DNA of 64,000 nucleotides from Oxyruncus cristatus. Taxonomy: Eukaryota; Chordata; Aves; Passeriformes; Cotingidae. The notes beneath the pieces were generated by a model, which was not told the origin of the DNA, made no database searches, and was given only the letters and a program-made list of their open reading frames with translations. The position numbers and the translations under genes were made by a program. Below are positions 13,001 to 23,870 of this stretch, piece by piece (position 1 is the first letter of the stretch; every line of letters begins with the position of its first letter). The stretch is from the NCBI GenBank assembly GCA_013399855.1, contig VXAY01002463.1:62001-126000 (forward strand). The letters run 5' to 3'.

Positions 13001-16000
13001 GTGACACTGGATGTTGTTCATGAATACATGGTTAAGGACTACCTATTGTCAGACTAAAATAAACTTATTATGCACTAAAATGGATTTTTGTGCATAGGTG
13101 TTTACAAGCATCTTTTAAGAAGTGGCTCTTCTGGTCTTTTGTAGAGTAGGAAGAGAGATAAGTTGTGACAGTTAGCATTCATAAGGAAAAAAGAGAGGTT
13201 AGAAAGAAGTTGAATTGGCAAGCCTGATTTTTATTTTAGCTATCTTTACAAATGCACAAGTCCTACTAAAAAAAAGAAGGAAGCTAAGCTGAATTTGAAA
13301 CTAGCATATGGTTCATTGTTTGCCCATCCAAATGAAGTTGGAATGCAGCTTCAACTTGTCAGATTATGTTATAAAGGACATCCAAGATTCTATTATATTC
13401 TTATTAGCTGTCCAGAACTTAATGAGCTCAATAGAGATAGATTGCTTAATAAGACCCCTCAAAGTGTATTTTTTCTGTCAGGAGATGGGGAAGTAATTTG
13501 ACCGATCTTGCTGTCCAGAAGTTCAATTTTTTAATCACCCAGATGTATGAAAAAAAACCTTTCCCAAGAACATCTACAGGAGTCAGATTTTTCTCTGTTA
13601 TATCATTTATATACTTTCAGTAATTACATTCCATTTACTGGGTCATGGGAACTGACATTTAACTTTGAAGTGAAATGAATAACAATGAATTCACCTCTAA
13701 TAGTTTCCCCATTACTCTGACCTTGCAAAATTACATTGTGATTTATTTTTTAAGAATTTACCTATTGTCTTCCTAAACACCTATGTTGAACAGAATACAA
13801 ACCTGAAAATCAGATAGGAATAACTAAAGTGTTAACTCTATTCTACACAGATCACTAATATAACCTTTGTAAACCCTGCATACTCTGGTCGGGAGTGCTT
13901 CAGTTTATCAGCATATGAAAAGGAAGAGTATGTGCCTGAACTCGCTTTCTAAAACTTGGCAGACCAATCAAATCTGCAGCTGTGGACAAATCTGTATGGA
14001 TTATGTTTCAAAGTGAATTATGACATCAGAAAGTTACATCCCAGGTTGTGTGCGTATTCCTTGTCCCATGACAGAAAACAGAGAGGATTTCCTAGTATTA
14101 AAGTCTCTCCCCTTGCTTAGAAACAGTAAGAAAACCCCAAAACACTTAAAAAAACCCCAAACACCAAAATATTTTTTTCTGAATCCCTTTAAGATATTAC
14201 AGTTTGCAGTCATAATTATCAGGTGTCTTATTACAGTAACTATTTTGCTATTGCCATTAAAAATAAAAAAAGTCTGATAAACCCTTGTCCTTGAAAGATG
14301 GGTCATTTAGAAACAACTCATTATTACATCAATTTTTGTATAGTTTTCTTTTGTTTTTATGATGACAGAGAAAATCAACAATTGTGTGTAGGTGGAGAAT
14401 AAATTTAGCCTTACGTGAAACTAAAATTTTCCTGGGATATAGATTTAACACAATCATATTAATGACATTTAAATCTCCCAAATGACTGTGATATCATAAA
14501 GTCAGTTCATTTTTTAAAATTCAAACCTTTCATGGTAAGCTATTTTCCCAGATCCTGCTAACATCTTAGACGGACCTATGGTTTTAGACACCTTCTGGAC
14601 TCTGAACCTGAAAGTACGAAAACTGACACCACTCACATACAAGATTCTGAGTAACACTTGCATCTTCGTTGATCCATTTGTTTCAGAAAACACGGTAGCT
14701 GAATATATCAATACAGAAAAAGATTCCTACAACCTCACCTGAACATATGGAAGTGATTGTCACAGGCAGAATGTCAACTGTTGAGTATCATTGTCACAGG
14801 GTACACCTGGGTGAAAGGTCCACTTGAGACCAAAACCAAAGCCCACAGCTTTCACATTTTGAAGCTACGTCATGTTTAGTCTCATCTAAAAAGCATTTTT
14901 TTTTTCTTTTTAAACTCCAAAGTAAATTCTTTTTGCTTCTTTTAAGCACTTCGTGATGACACACTGCTTGACTCATGACATTGATATTAGTTAAAAAAAT
15001 AATTGCACGTTGAAGACAAGATTAACCCAATAGGTATTCCTTTTAATCTATGCTTGAAAGTTTAAAGCTGTCTAACAATCAAGCAGGTCAAGACTTGAAG
15101 GCTATTCTGCTTTTCAGGCTCTTGATATTATGACCTCTGTATTTTTCCCACAGCCCATCCAAGACCACAGTTGCTGTATTGTACAACATACAAAACCAGG
15201 CCCCCAAAAATCCTCCACTTTAGCAGTGCTTAGTGCTCAGCACCACATCTTTGGAAAAAGGCAGAACATTTCACTATGCACTTATGATAATTATCCATTG
15301 GAACAAAGTCCTTATGTGTCATCTAAGAGGCCCTAAGGATAAAAGTGGTAAGGTGTCCAACAGATGACTGTCAAAACTCAAGGTTCAATTGCTCCTTGTC
15401 ACAGTCTAATTTTATATTACATTATCTGTTATACTATCTAATCAAGCACTAATGGCACAGAAAGTGCTCCCCCCACACACTTAAAGAGCTTTGTGTCCTC
15501 TTTAGCCTCTCACAGGAGAGCTTTCAAGCCATATTTCACATGCATTTGCTATTTCCCCAAACCATTTGTCTTCTATCAGAATAAATCTTTCGATTTTTGA
15601 CCATTGAGATGAAAGATTGAACATTACCAAGTTACTTTTACTTTTTGTTGGATTTTTAATTTTCCTTTTTTTTTTCTCTTTCCAGAAATAGAAATTACAG
15701 ATGGTAGCAAGAGAAAAAAATGTACTGAGATTCCAGCTAAAATATTTTGCCTGGCAACACAACAATAGGAGAATCCCCAAGTGGGATTAATACTTCTTCT
15801 GCTATGTACTTTACAGACATAGTAATAGACAGTTCTTGCACCAAAGAGTTTTCAATAAAAAAACCCCAAACAAAACAGTCAAAGAATGAAATAAATGAAA
15901 GCATGTTCCTCTAATTTTAACAACAGGATGCTTTGTGGAAGAGAAATCAAAGATTCCCTGAGATTTTTGTAAAGATCAAACCTTCAATAACGAATAATAC

Positions 16001-17044
16001 AGATTTGGATGGCAAAATGTTAAATTTTTATTTGAAAGATAATGTGGACCCTTATAATTGTGATACAAAAAAGATTAAGACTGAGTTTTCAAGGTGGAAG
16101 TAATAACTTGTACTGATAATTGTAATCATTACTCATTTAAATAATTATTTGGATGTGTATGGTGCTTAGAAGAGCAGTTAGGACAATTTGTCATTCTTCC
16201 TTTTATTTTGCAGTATATTTTGTTTAAAATATGTGACATAAAAACTATGAAAAGTATTCAAGTTCTGATTTGGATAGGAATTCAGAAAATAATAAATGTC
16301 ACAGATAAAGAATGAAGGAGGAAAATTGAAAAGAAATTACGTAAGATAAGGGGGAAAAAGAATGACTCTGAATGCATTTCCTTCTTTTTTTTGTTTTATT
16401 GAAAAGATACTTGGAGTGTATCGAAAATATTTAGAAAGTTAGAACACACTGTTTAGTATGGAAAATACGAAACCAAGGGATTGAAAGTTCTTAAATTAAA
16501 AAATCTGACTTTTATTAAGAGAAAAATTACTGCTAAGTTTCCAAGGTTCAAGGGAAAGAAAAAAAAAATCTATTGTACAACAAATATGGCCAAGCATTGG
16601 GTCAGACTGCATGTGAATGATACAGAATCATTTTTAAGATTTTTTTTTTAAAGAGAAAGTTAAACAATTATCTATCTGGGTGGTTAGGGTATTATTGACC
16701 CTGTCTGATAAAGTTATTTGCTTGACTTCTTCACAGGCCTCTGATTCCCTGATTGTATTTCCTTGCCAGAGAAAGAAACTTACAGAAGAAAGGCAAAACT
16801 GAGAACAGTGGTAGTAGGAAGGCTAATAGAGAGTCTAAATGCTGAACAGATATCCCAGGATAAATGTTTAGTTCTACAGATGAAATGAAGTTTCCAGGCA
16901 GGAAACTTGCTTGCCTTCTTTTTCTGTAATAGTTTCCCAAGTGACTCTGAAAAATTAATGGCAAAGGGCTTGCACTTGTAAGTCTTGACTGCATGCACAG
17001 AGCTAAATCTGTTTCACCAGCGTTTTCTTCTCTTTTCTGCAAAT
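10071..17044. other. Unique AT-rich noncoding DNA
   Basis: I see no gene or recognisable large repeat. The stretch is mostly AT-rich with short A-runs and T-runs. The segment near 12200-12640 is slightly more GC-rich and has two open frames of 60-76 codons without ATG-to-exon context or a known protein match. They are treated as chance. Confidence 0.55.
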
Positions 17045-17590
17045 CTGACAAATGCAGAGGACCCCACACCAGAGCAGGTAGATGAACCTGAAAGAGTTTG
17101 TGACCCCATGGAGAGAGGAGTTCACGCTGGAGCAGTCTGTTCCTGAAGGACTGCACCTTGTGGAAAGGACCCACACCGGAGCTGCTCATGAAGAACTGCA
17201 GCTTGTGGAAAGGACACACATTGAAGAAGGTCCTGCAAGAGTGTCTGGAGTGGTGGAAGAGTGTGAGGAGGAAGGAGCAGCAGAGACAATATGTGATGAA
17301 CTGACCACAGTTGCCACTTCCTGTGCTTCCCCATCACTCAGTGGGAGGAGGTTGAGAAACTGGGAATTTGAAGAGGCTCGGTTGTTTTTATTTCTCATTA
17401 TCCTACTTTGAATGACAAAAAAGTTGATTTCCCTGAGTTTACACTCTTTTGCCCATGACAATAATGGGCGAATCATGTCATTGTCATTATCTTGACCCAC
17501 ATGACTTTCATTGTATAAGATAATAGTGTCTTGGTGGACACTTGGTGTTGAGCTAAGGTCAGTCCACGTGCATGGAAGTCCCCTCAAATA
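17045..17590 (+). mobile_element. Decayed avian LTR-type interspersed repeat
   Basis: This block is more GC-rich than its surroundings and contains phrases that I recall from a common bird LTR-retroelement repeat. These are a GGAGCAG...GACCCC start, an internal duplication around CTG(C)A(C/G)C-TTGTGGAAAGGAC (copies starting at 17145 and 17190, period 45 bp), the GAGTGTGAGGAGGAAGGAG block near 17260, GTGATGAACTGACC near 17292, TTTCTCATTATCCTACT near 17391, and TTTTGCCCATGACAAT near 17448. The end, near 17530-17575, resembles the terminal TTGGTGGACACTTGG block. I infer an old endogenous-retrovirus-type LTR or LTR-adjacent fragment; no gag, pol or env is visible. Long frames are open on both strands here, but they reflect the stop-poor duplicated unit. 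The family name and exact edges are unsure. Confidence 0.6.
17145..17226. repeat. Two-copy 45-bp tandem duplication inside the LTR-type repeat
   Basis: GAAGGACTGCACCTTGTGG at 17145 recurs as GAAGAACTGCAGCTTGTGG at 17190, each followed by AAAGGAC(A/C)CACA. A partial third unit (TTCACGCTGGAGCAG) precedes the pair at about 17121. Since 45 is divisible by three, the unit keeps reading frames open, which explains the long but meaningless frames on both strands. Confidence 0.8.
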
Positions 17591-20500
17591 TTAAAGAATT
17601 CTTCCAACAGTGATGTCAGAACTTAGCTGATAAACTCACCAACCCTTTGCAGAACTCAGGACAGGTGTCTTCAACAAATCTTGTATTGCTGATTAGTTGA
17701 CATGAGTCACAGCAACAGGGACTAAAAGTTTAGTATTTCTGGAGCGTATCATATAGATGTGGAAGTTTTAAAATGAAAGTCTGGCAGTTTTGAAGCCTGC
17801 AAGTATATTCTACCAAGCTTTTAAAAATTAAATTCAATATTAGACCGATGGTAACGAAATGCTTCTATTATTTCTACAAAGTTGTCTCAGCTTGAAAACT
17901 TGAGACAGTTTGGGGTTGTGTAGTGATCTGTTTTGAAATTCTGAAAAGATGGGGCTGCATTCATTCCCAAATGGGTTGTCAGAAAGTCTTCAAACAAAGT
18001 TTTACGTTGTGCTGAGACAACAGTAATCTTAGCCTTACTGTATTTTTCTGACTAACGTGGCTCCCAAAGAGATCTCAAGGTCCAGAAAAGACATAAAAAT
18101 AATTGGTGGGTTGTAAGGAAAAACCGTATTTCATCACACTGCACCTCCAGAGAAAGAGTGTTCTCTGCAAAGTTTAGTAGTGAGCTGAAGTTATTTGTGT
18201 TTCATGTGAATTGAGTAGGAAAAGACCAGTTAGTATAAAAGAATGTGTGTCTGATAATCATAGGGCCAGTTTGAAGGGCCTTTTATCTGGGTCTGTGGAT
18301 TCCCATATCTGTATGCTGTTGAGGAGACAGAATTTTGATTATGGAATAAAACACCTCCAGAAAGTGCCATATGCAAATGCTGGAGAGCATGGGTCAAAGT
18401 TTTATGCTTCCTGGGACTGCCTAGCATATTAACAGGTCTAGGGAAAAAATGACTGTAGTTAAAAATTAATAGCACACTGACAAGTATGATTTAAACCTAT
18501 CCAAATCTAAATCAGTCAGCCCCAGTAAAGTCTTCAAATCCTTAAGAGGTAACCCATAGCCAGTGGTGTCAAACAGTGCTATGAGGACTGAGAAATTAAT
18601 CTACATTTCTCTCACATAGCAGTTTTGTCCTTGTGTGAAAAGTAAGTGAGAGATTTTGTTGCCCTTGTGTCTTTTATTTAACCTCCATTAGCACTGCATG
18701 TAGTAAAATGCTACTGTGTTAAATAAACATCACTTCTTTGAAAAACAAATTAGATTGCAAATAATATGTTAAGAGCTCACTGAATTCTTCCTCCCAATTG
18801 AGATACATCTCCTTTTTCCTCTGTCAAGCAATTGTTGCTTGGAACTTCCTTATATTTATCACAAAGTTGGATAAATTATTTTCAGCTACTGAACCAACTG
18901 TAAATTGATTGCTTCCTGTAACTGGTATTTATGGTATAGCTGGGTCGCCTAAATACCATGGTTCTGCTTCTGCTTACTAAGTAGGTGACAGAAATTTCCA
19001 TAACTGGAGACCAGCAAAGGAGTTATAGTTATTTACACAGAAAATGTTTGGAGGTTTTGAAAATGTTTCCCCTCCTCAGCTGCTGTCCATATGTTAAGCA
19101 GTCATCTGACCTTATGCAATATAACAAACCAATCTTGGTTCAATTATTAATGAAAGTCCTTTCGTAAAATCCTCAGCCACCTCTGTATATGAAAAACCAT
19201 TGATGGTACTGTGCAATACAAAGATTGCAGTGATAAATCAGGTCGTGGAATGAATGGCAACATCCATATCTGGCTCTAGATCCAAAATGTCATCTATTTT
19301 GTTATTTTCTTTATGGTAGCACATCGTATGTGTTAAGTGCCTTGCTTTCAGGAAGGACAGATGAAGATCCTATTTAAAGGAGTTCAAGTTGAGGACAGTC
19401 TAGCAATAAAAAGATTTGGAGAAAAGAGGCGACAGTACGTGATTCATACAAATATCAGCTGGGCACTATGCTGCAAAAGTGTTGGGGTTTTTTTTAACAG
19501 AAGTTTAAATGCGGAGTGGGAAGAGGTGCTTGCTGGTAACTGCAAACCACTTCAGTTGCTTTAGCAGTTTATGTCACTGGCTGATTTGTTGTCATTTTAA
19601 CCTGTAATCACAGCCCATTCCCAATTGTTGGGTTGCTATTCGATAATTGCAAACTGAGAATCACTGGCTTCTGTCTGAGCTTCAGACAAGTGTATTTTAA
19701 TTTTACTCTGACTAGGACATGTCTTGCAGCAGCATCTACACCCACATTAGTGATCTGTTTCAGAGCAGTAGCACAGTTCTGAGGTGTCTCAACTGCCTCC
19801 ATTTTCTCTCCTTTGGTTTGGTTTACAAAGTGATTTTGATACATAAGAAACAGACTTCTGCCAGAAGGCACTAAATGAGAAATTCCTCTCCATGTGAGTG
19901 ATTAAAGTTTACTGTCCCCTAATGGAGAACAGAGGGTAAGAAATAATGTTCAGTGACTGAGACAGCTTTGAAATATCCAGGGGGGATGTTTGGATCAAGG
20001 GACCAGAGTAAATTTATCTAAAGTACACCCTTGAATCACTCTAAATTACTTCCTAACATGAGCATATCCTTTCTGTGTCTAATATGGCTTCATCTGGCTT
20101 CATTGCTCTTGTTTACATAATGCATAAATTAAACTAATAGTGTTTAACAAAGATGGAAAGATAGAGAAGATACTCAATCTATTGATATAGAGTGCATTGA
20201 GAACTTTGGACAGTAGCCCTGCAAAATGGCAAATCATTACCACATGAAACAAATGCATTATTCTCTTGAAATCTAACGAGGTAAATAACATAACTGTTTT
20301 AACATGAAGCATTCAAAAGCACTTAGTATTGCTTAATAAAGAAGGCAATAAGAAGGAGCACAAGCAGACTACTGCAATGCCTACGGCAATTCCAGGGTTA
20401 GGCAAAGTACTAGTGTGCGACGAAATCTCATTATAAAGAGAAACAATATTTGCATTTTTGCTGTTCCTTTTGTTGAGTGCTATATTTGAAAAAAAGGTAA

Positions 20501-20791
20501 TCTATCAGTATTAGATATCTAATTTAGAAATTTAAATTAAATTGGTTTCTCTCTCCTTTTCTGTTCACCCATTTTTTTAATGGGTTTTATAATAGCATAA
20601 TCATACACGAAAAAAGAGCAAAAATGGGTGATTATATGCACAGTTATTTTTAAAATACAGTAACAATAGCAAGGATGAGCTGAAAAGGGCTTGTACACTA
20701 TTGTAGTGTCAGGGCACAGGACACACATTAGGAACAGTCAGAGGATTGATATTAGTGAACAAAAGATACCTCTTTGACATTCTAGATACTA
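17591..20791. other. Unique AT-rich noncoding DNA
   Basis: No gene is recognisable. A weak exon-like segment at 19352-19434 (TTGCTTTCAG acceptor, ACA|GTACGT donor) is discussed as a finding. A set of small inverted repeats lies at 20565-20631. One is CCCATT/AATGGG with a 5-nt loop, and another is TCACCCATTTTT paired with AAAAATGGGTGA across about 43 bp. Confidence 0.55.
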
Positions 20792-20862
20792 AAGACAGAC
20801 AGACAGATAGGTAGGAAGGTAGATAGATGGATGTGGTGTGTATGTATATATGGATATATATG
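20792..20862. repeat. Degenerate GACA/GATA and TA-rich microsatellite
   Basis: GACAGACAGACAGATAG passes into GGTAGATAGATGGATG and then GTGTATGTATATATGGATATATATGG. It is a compound, decayed tetranucleotide and dinucleotide repeat. Confidence 0.85.
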
Positions 20863-21060
20863 GTTACCAAAGGAACTGCGGTGCAGGTTGGCTTATTGCT
20901 CCCTTCCCTAAAATAGAGAGTAAGGCATCAGTGTGTGTTACGGATCTTTCCCTCCAGCCATTGCATACACACAAGAGGCACTGAGCTGGCAGCCTTCATG
21001 TTCCTGAACAAAGGGAACTGCTTTAGCTTGACCTGAAGGACCAATACATATGCTAAGGTC

Positions 21061-21130
21061 AAAAAAAAAAAAAAAAAAAAAANNNNNNNNNNNNNNNNNN
21101 NNNNNNNNNNNNNNNNNNNNNAAAAAAAAA
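21061..21130. other. Assembly gap inside a poly(A) tract
   Basis: 22 As are followed by 39 Ns (21083-21121) and then 9 As. The N-run marks a homopolymer that the assembler could not close. Any frame read through it is an artefact. The true tract length and any sequence within it are unknown. Confidence 0.95.
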
Positions 21131-23132
21131 GTTGCCAGTGTGTGTCACATTTATCACATCTATACTCACCTGATCCAGGTGGTCTCATCAGGGCTCAGAA
21201 GCTGCAGAGATGAGACTTTATTTGACATTTCTGTTTTTACAGCCCATGAAAATTCTCATAATTTTTCACAAACTGGATAAAACCCACATCCACTGGTTTA
21301 AATATACATTCAGCCTTTAAATATTCTAGGGAATCAGAGAAGAGACTGAAAAAGAACCATCTAAATCATTAGTCCACTGGAAAGCTAAAGATGGGAACTG
21401 ACTTTTAACCAGAGCCTTGCATTCTTTATTTTTATACTGTCATCTGACTTCTTGTACAGGATACTTATTTTCTCTAGACATCCATCTCTACCACATGCAG
21501 AAAGATAATGAATTTTAATGACTGACAATACAGTTTTCTTTTTCATTTCTTCTACACCTTGTCCCAAACAAATAAGCTAAATTAGGTAGGTCATGATACT
21601 TTGTAGTCAGAGAACCAATTGTATTTGTTATCTGAGACTTAAAACAAAGCAAAAATTTAAATAGCACATTGATTCCTGAAGATATTCAACTTATAAATTG
21701 TTATTTTATAATTTCAAAACCAACAATTTACAAATTCTCAAAACTTCATTTCAAAACCATGAATTTCAATTTGCTGTTAAACTGTAATAAGACTGAATTT
21801 ACTGTAGGTCATTTTTTCCCCCCAATCATGTATTTTTTCCAGGCAGTACATTGCCTTTCAAGAGAATAAAAATAGTATTTTTCAGCAAGTTAGTACATAT
21901 TGAAGGCTACTTCAAAGAGTAAATTCTTCTAGACTGGCACAAAAGTGTACAGAGTTAAAGATCAAAAGTTTTTTCCTTACAGTATTTTCCCCAGTAGTTT
22001 TAGTGGCAAAAGGATCCATTTAATTCTGTAACAGAGTTGTGTAATTGTGTAGTTGATCCAAATAACCTACTCACAATATCCTGAGGGAGAATACTAATTA
22101 TATGATGTAAATATGTTGTTTCAACAAACAGGAACAGAATAAGATGTCTACCACCCACATAAAATTCTAAATAGAATTTTGCATATTCTCCCTTTTGCTC
22201 TGATCAGATAATAGTTAAGTATTTTAGTTGCTCAAGGTCTTTCCAAGTTCTTAGTGTCATTTTCATATTATTGAAAGAATTTTGTCATTCATTTAAATCT
22301 CAGCTTCTCTGAAGCAGAGACATTTTGTATTAAAGACTGCCTGACCTTCTTCATAACTAATTCACGTGGGGATCCTATGGCTTAAAGTTTATTTTTATTC
22401 TAATTCATCTATATGACTTAGACTAGGAGCAACTTAGAGAAGGAACATTAGAAGCACATTGACCTGATAAACATATCTACGCACATATTTATGTGTGTGT
22501 GTGTGCTCCTGTGTTTTCAAAATCAATTCTGTTTCATTCTCCTTTGAGACTAAAAGACAAGTATTAAACTAAAACTAATGTCTTATTAAGTAAAATTTTA
22601 AGATTTCCTGCAGGAAATGCCTACAGAACAGAGTTATCAGGCTTTGCCAGACTCCTTATTAGAAGTGTAGCTAAATTTTACCAGTTTTCAGATTTTCTGA
22701 AGCTCTGAACCAGCTGCTTTCAGATCGATGTTTTCCCACTGTGATCTTCGGCATATTGTTTCCACAGAGGTGTTGTCGTCTTCTAACTCCCTTTACTTTC
22801 AACTCCTCACAACTGAGTCTGTGAAAAAAGTAGTTGTCACTCCTGGAATTGTCTCCCAGGACTGAGAAAGGATAAAAGGAGGTGTGGTGAGAACTAGTCA
22901 TCATTTGGAGCTGATAGAAGGGATATGTTTACGGGGAGGAGGGAGTGCCTGAAGTGGGTACGGGGAATGTGACATTGGCAGGACTAGGGAAGGGTTAAAT
23001 GGGGACCAGGAGAGACATGATGATGAATTCACTGGAATTTGAGAAGAGGGAAATTTCACAGCGAATTGAGTGATATGAATACCTTCTTGCCTTCTCCCTT
23101 TGGGATAATTAACTAGACTTTCACTCACTCAT

Positions 23133-23351
23133 TCAAATTCCTATACACAGGGTTATCAGAGTGAGTTGATAATGAGGGGAAGATGAAACTTCATAGCGTC
23201 TTTTAGGAACAACCCAAAAGTCTTCCCTCAAAGGCAAACTGGAAAAATTTGTTATTTTGGAGCTTTTGGAGTCGGCAGTGCAGTGAGAGAGTACAAGGAC
23301 CATTAGTAAGCATATCAAGGCAAGAGCTGCATTAATGGCATTTATGCTCAT
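23133..23351 (-). other. Short ORF with signal-peptide-like N-terminus (doubtful)
   Basis: This 72-codon frame begins with a true ATG on the minus strand. Residues 5-22 (AINAALALICLLMVLVLS) are strongly hydrophobic and are followed by HCTADSKSSK, which would make a plausible signal-peptidase site near residues 22-26. The remaining 45 or so residues contain one cysteine near the C-terminus and no known domain. No promoter, splice site or family match supports it. A frame of this length is expected by chance. Confidence 0.1.
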
Positions 23352-23797
23352 GACATCTGGTTCTGTCAGTCAGCCAAACTTTCTACGTTCCTGTAGAAAA
23401 CAGAAAAAAAAAATCTTAGGGACTCCAGAACAGACCTTTATTCATTCTTTTCCCAGACATTTACTCACCAAGATTGTCCGTGTTTTAAAAGTTGCTTTAA
23501 GGACATCAATTTATCTTTTTTTCTGTAAGAAGCTGTATTCCATCAAAGAAGTTTCCTTCTGCATGCTGCTCTTGATCTCAAGAAGCTGAGGAACTCCTTA
23601 TTTTCTGAACGGGATGAAAAAGAGAGGAGAGAAGAGTAAAAGCAACATGGAGGAACAAGACAAAAGAAAAGAATAAAGGAGAGTATCATTATCAGCAAGT
23701 ACCTCTATACAGACATGCTTGCCCTGGTGTTGCAGACCTTCTCTTACTGTCCCACTCTCAAAGAACACACCACATGGAAAAGAAAGCAGAATTTATT

Positions 23798-23870
23798 GAC
23801 ATATCACTTCCCAAAGTCATATGGGAAGTGATATGTCATATCACTTCCCAATATGACAGCAAAGTCATAT
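23798..23870. repeat. Compact inverted and direct duplication
   Basis: GACATATCACTTCCCA at 23798-23813 is followed after 8 bp by its perfect reverse complement at 23822-23837. The last 14 bp of the unit then recur in direct orientation at 23837-23850. CAAAGTCATAT also occurs twice in direct orientation (23812-23822 and 23860-23870). The arrangement resembles the product of a local template switch during replication. Confidence 0.9.

Noticed and set aside
16731..17219. 162-codon minus-strand frame as a gene
   Set aside because: Its N-terminal third is the 45-bp duplicated unit of the LTR-type repeat read backwards. No known domain is present, and the opposite strand is also open.
20565..20631. 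Inverted repeat TCACCCATTTTT/AAAAATGGGTGA considered as a microRNA or transposon end
   Set aside because: The arms are short, AT-rich and separated by a poorly paired spacer, and there is no target-site duplication.
20928..21280. Frames crossing the N-run at 21083-21121
   Set aside because: They depend on Ns and on poly-lysine or poly-phenylalanine encoded by a homopolymer.
22491..22504. GT run considered as a Z-DNA or recombination signal
   Set aside because: Only about seven dinucleotides, an ordinary microsatellite length.
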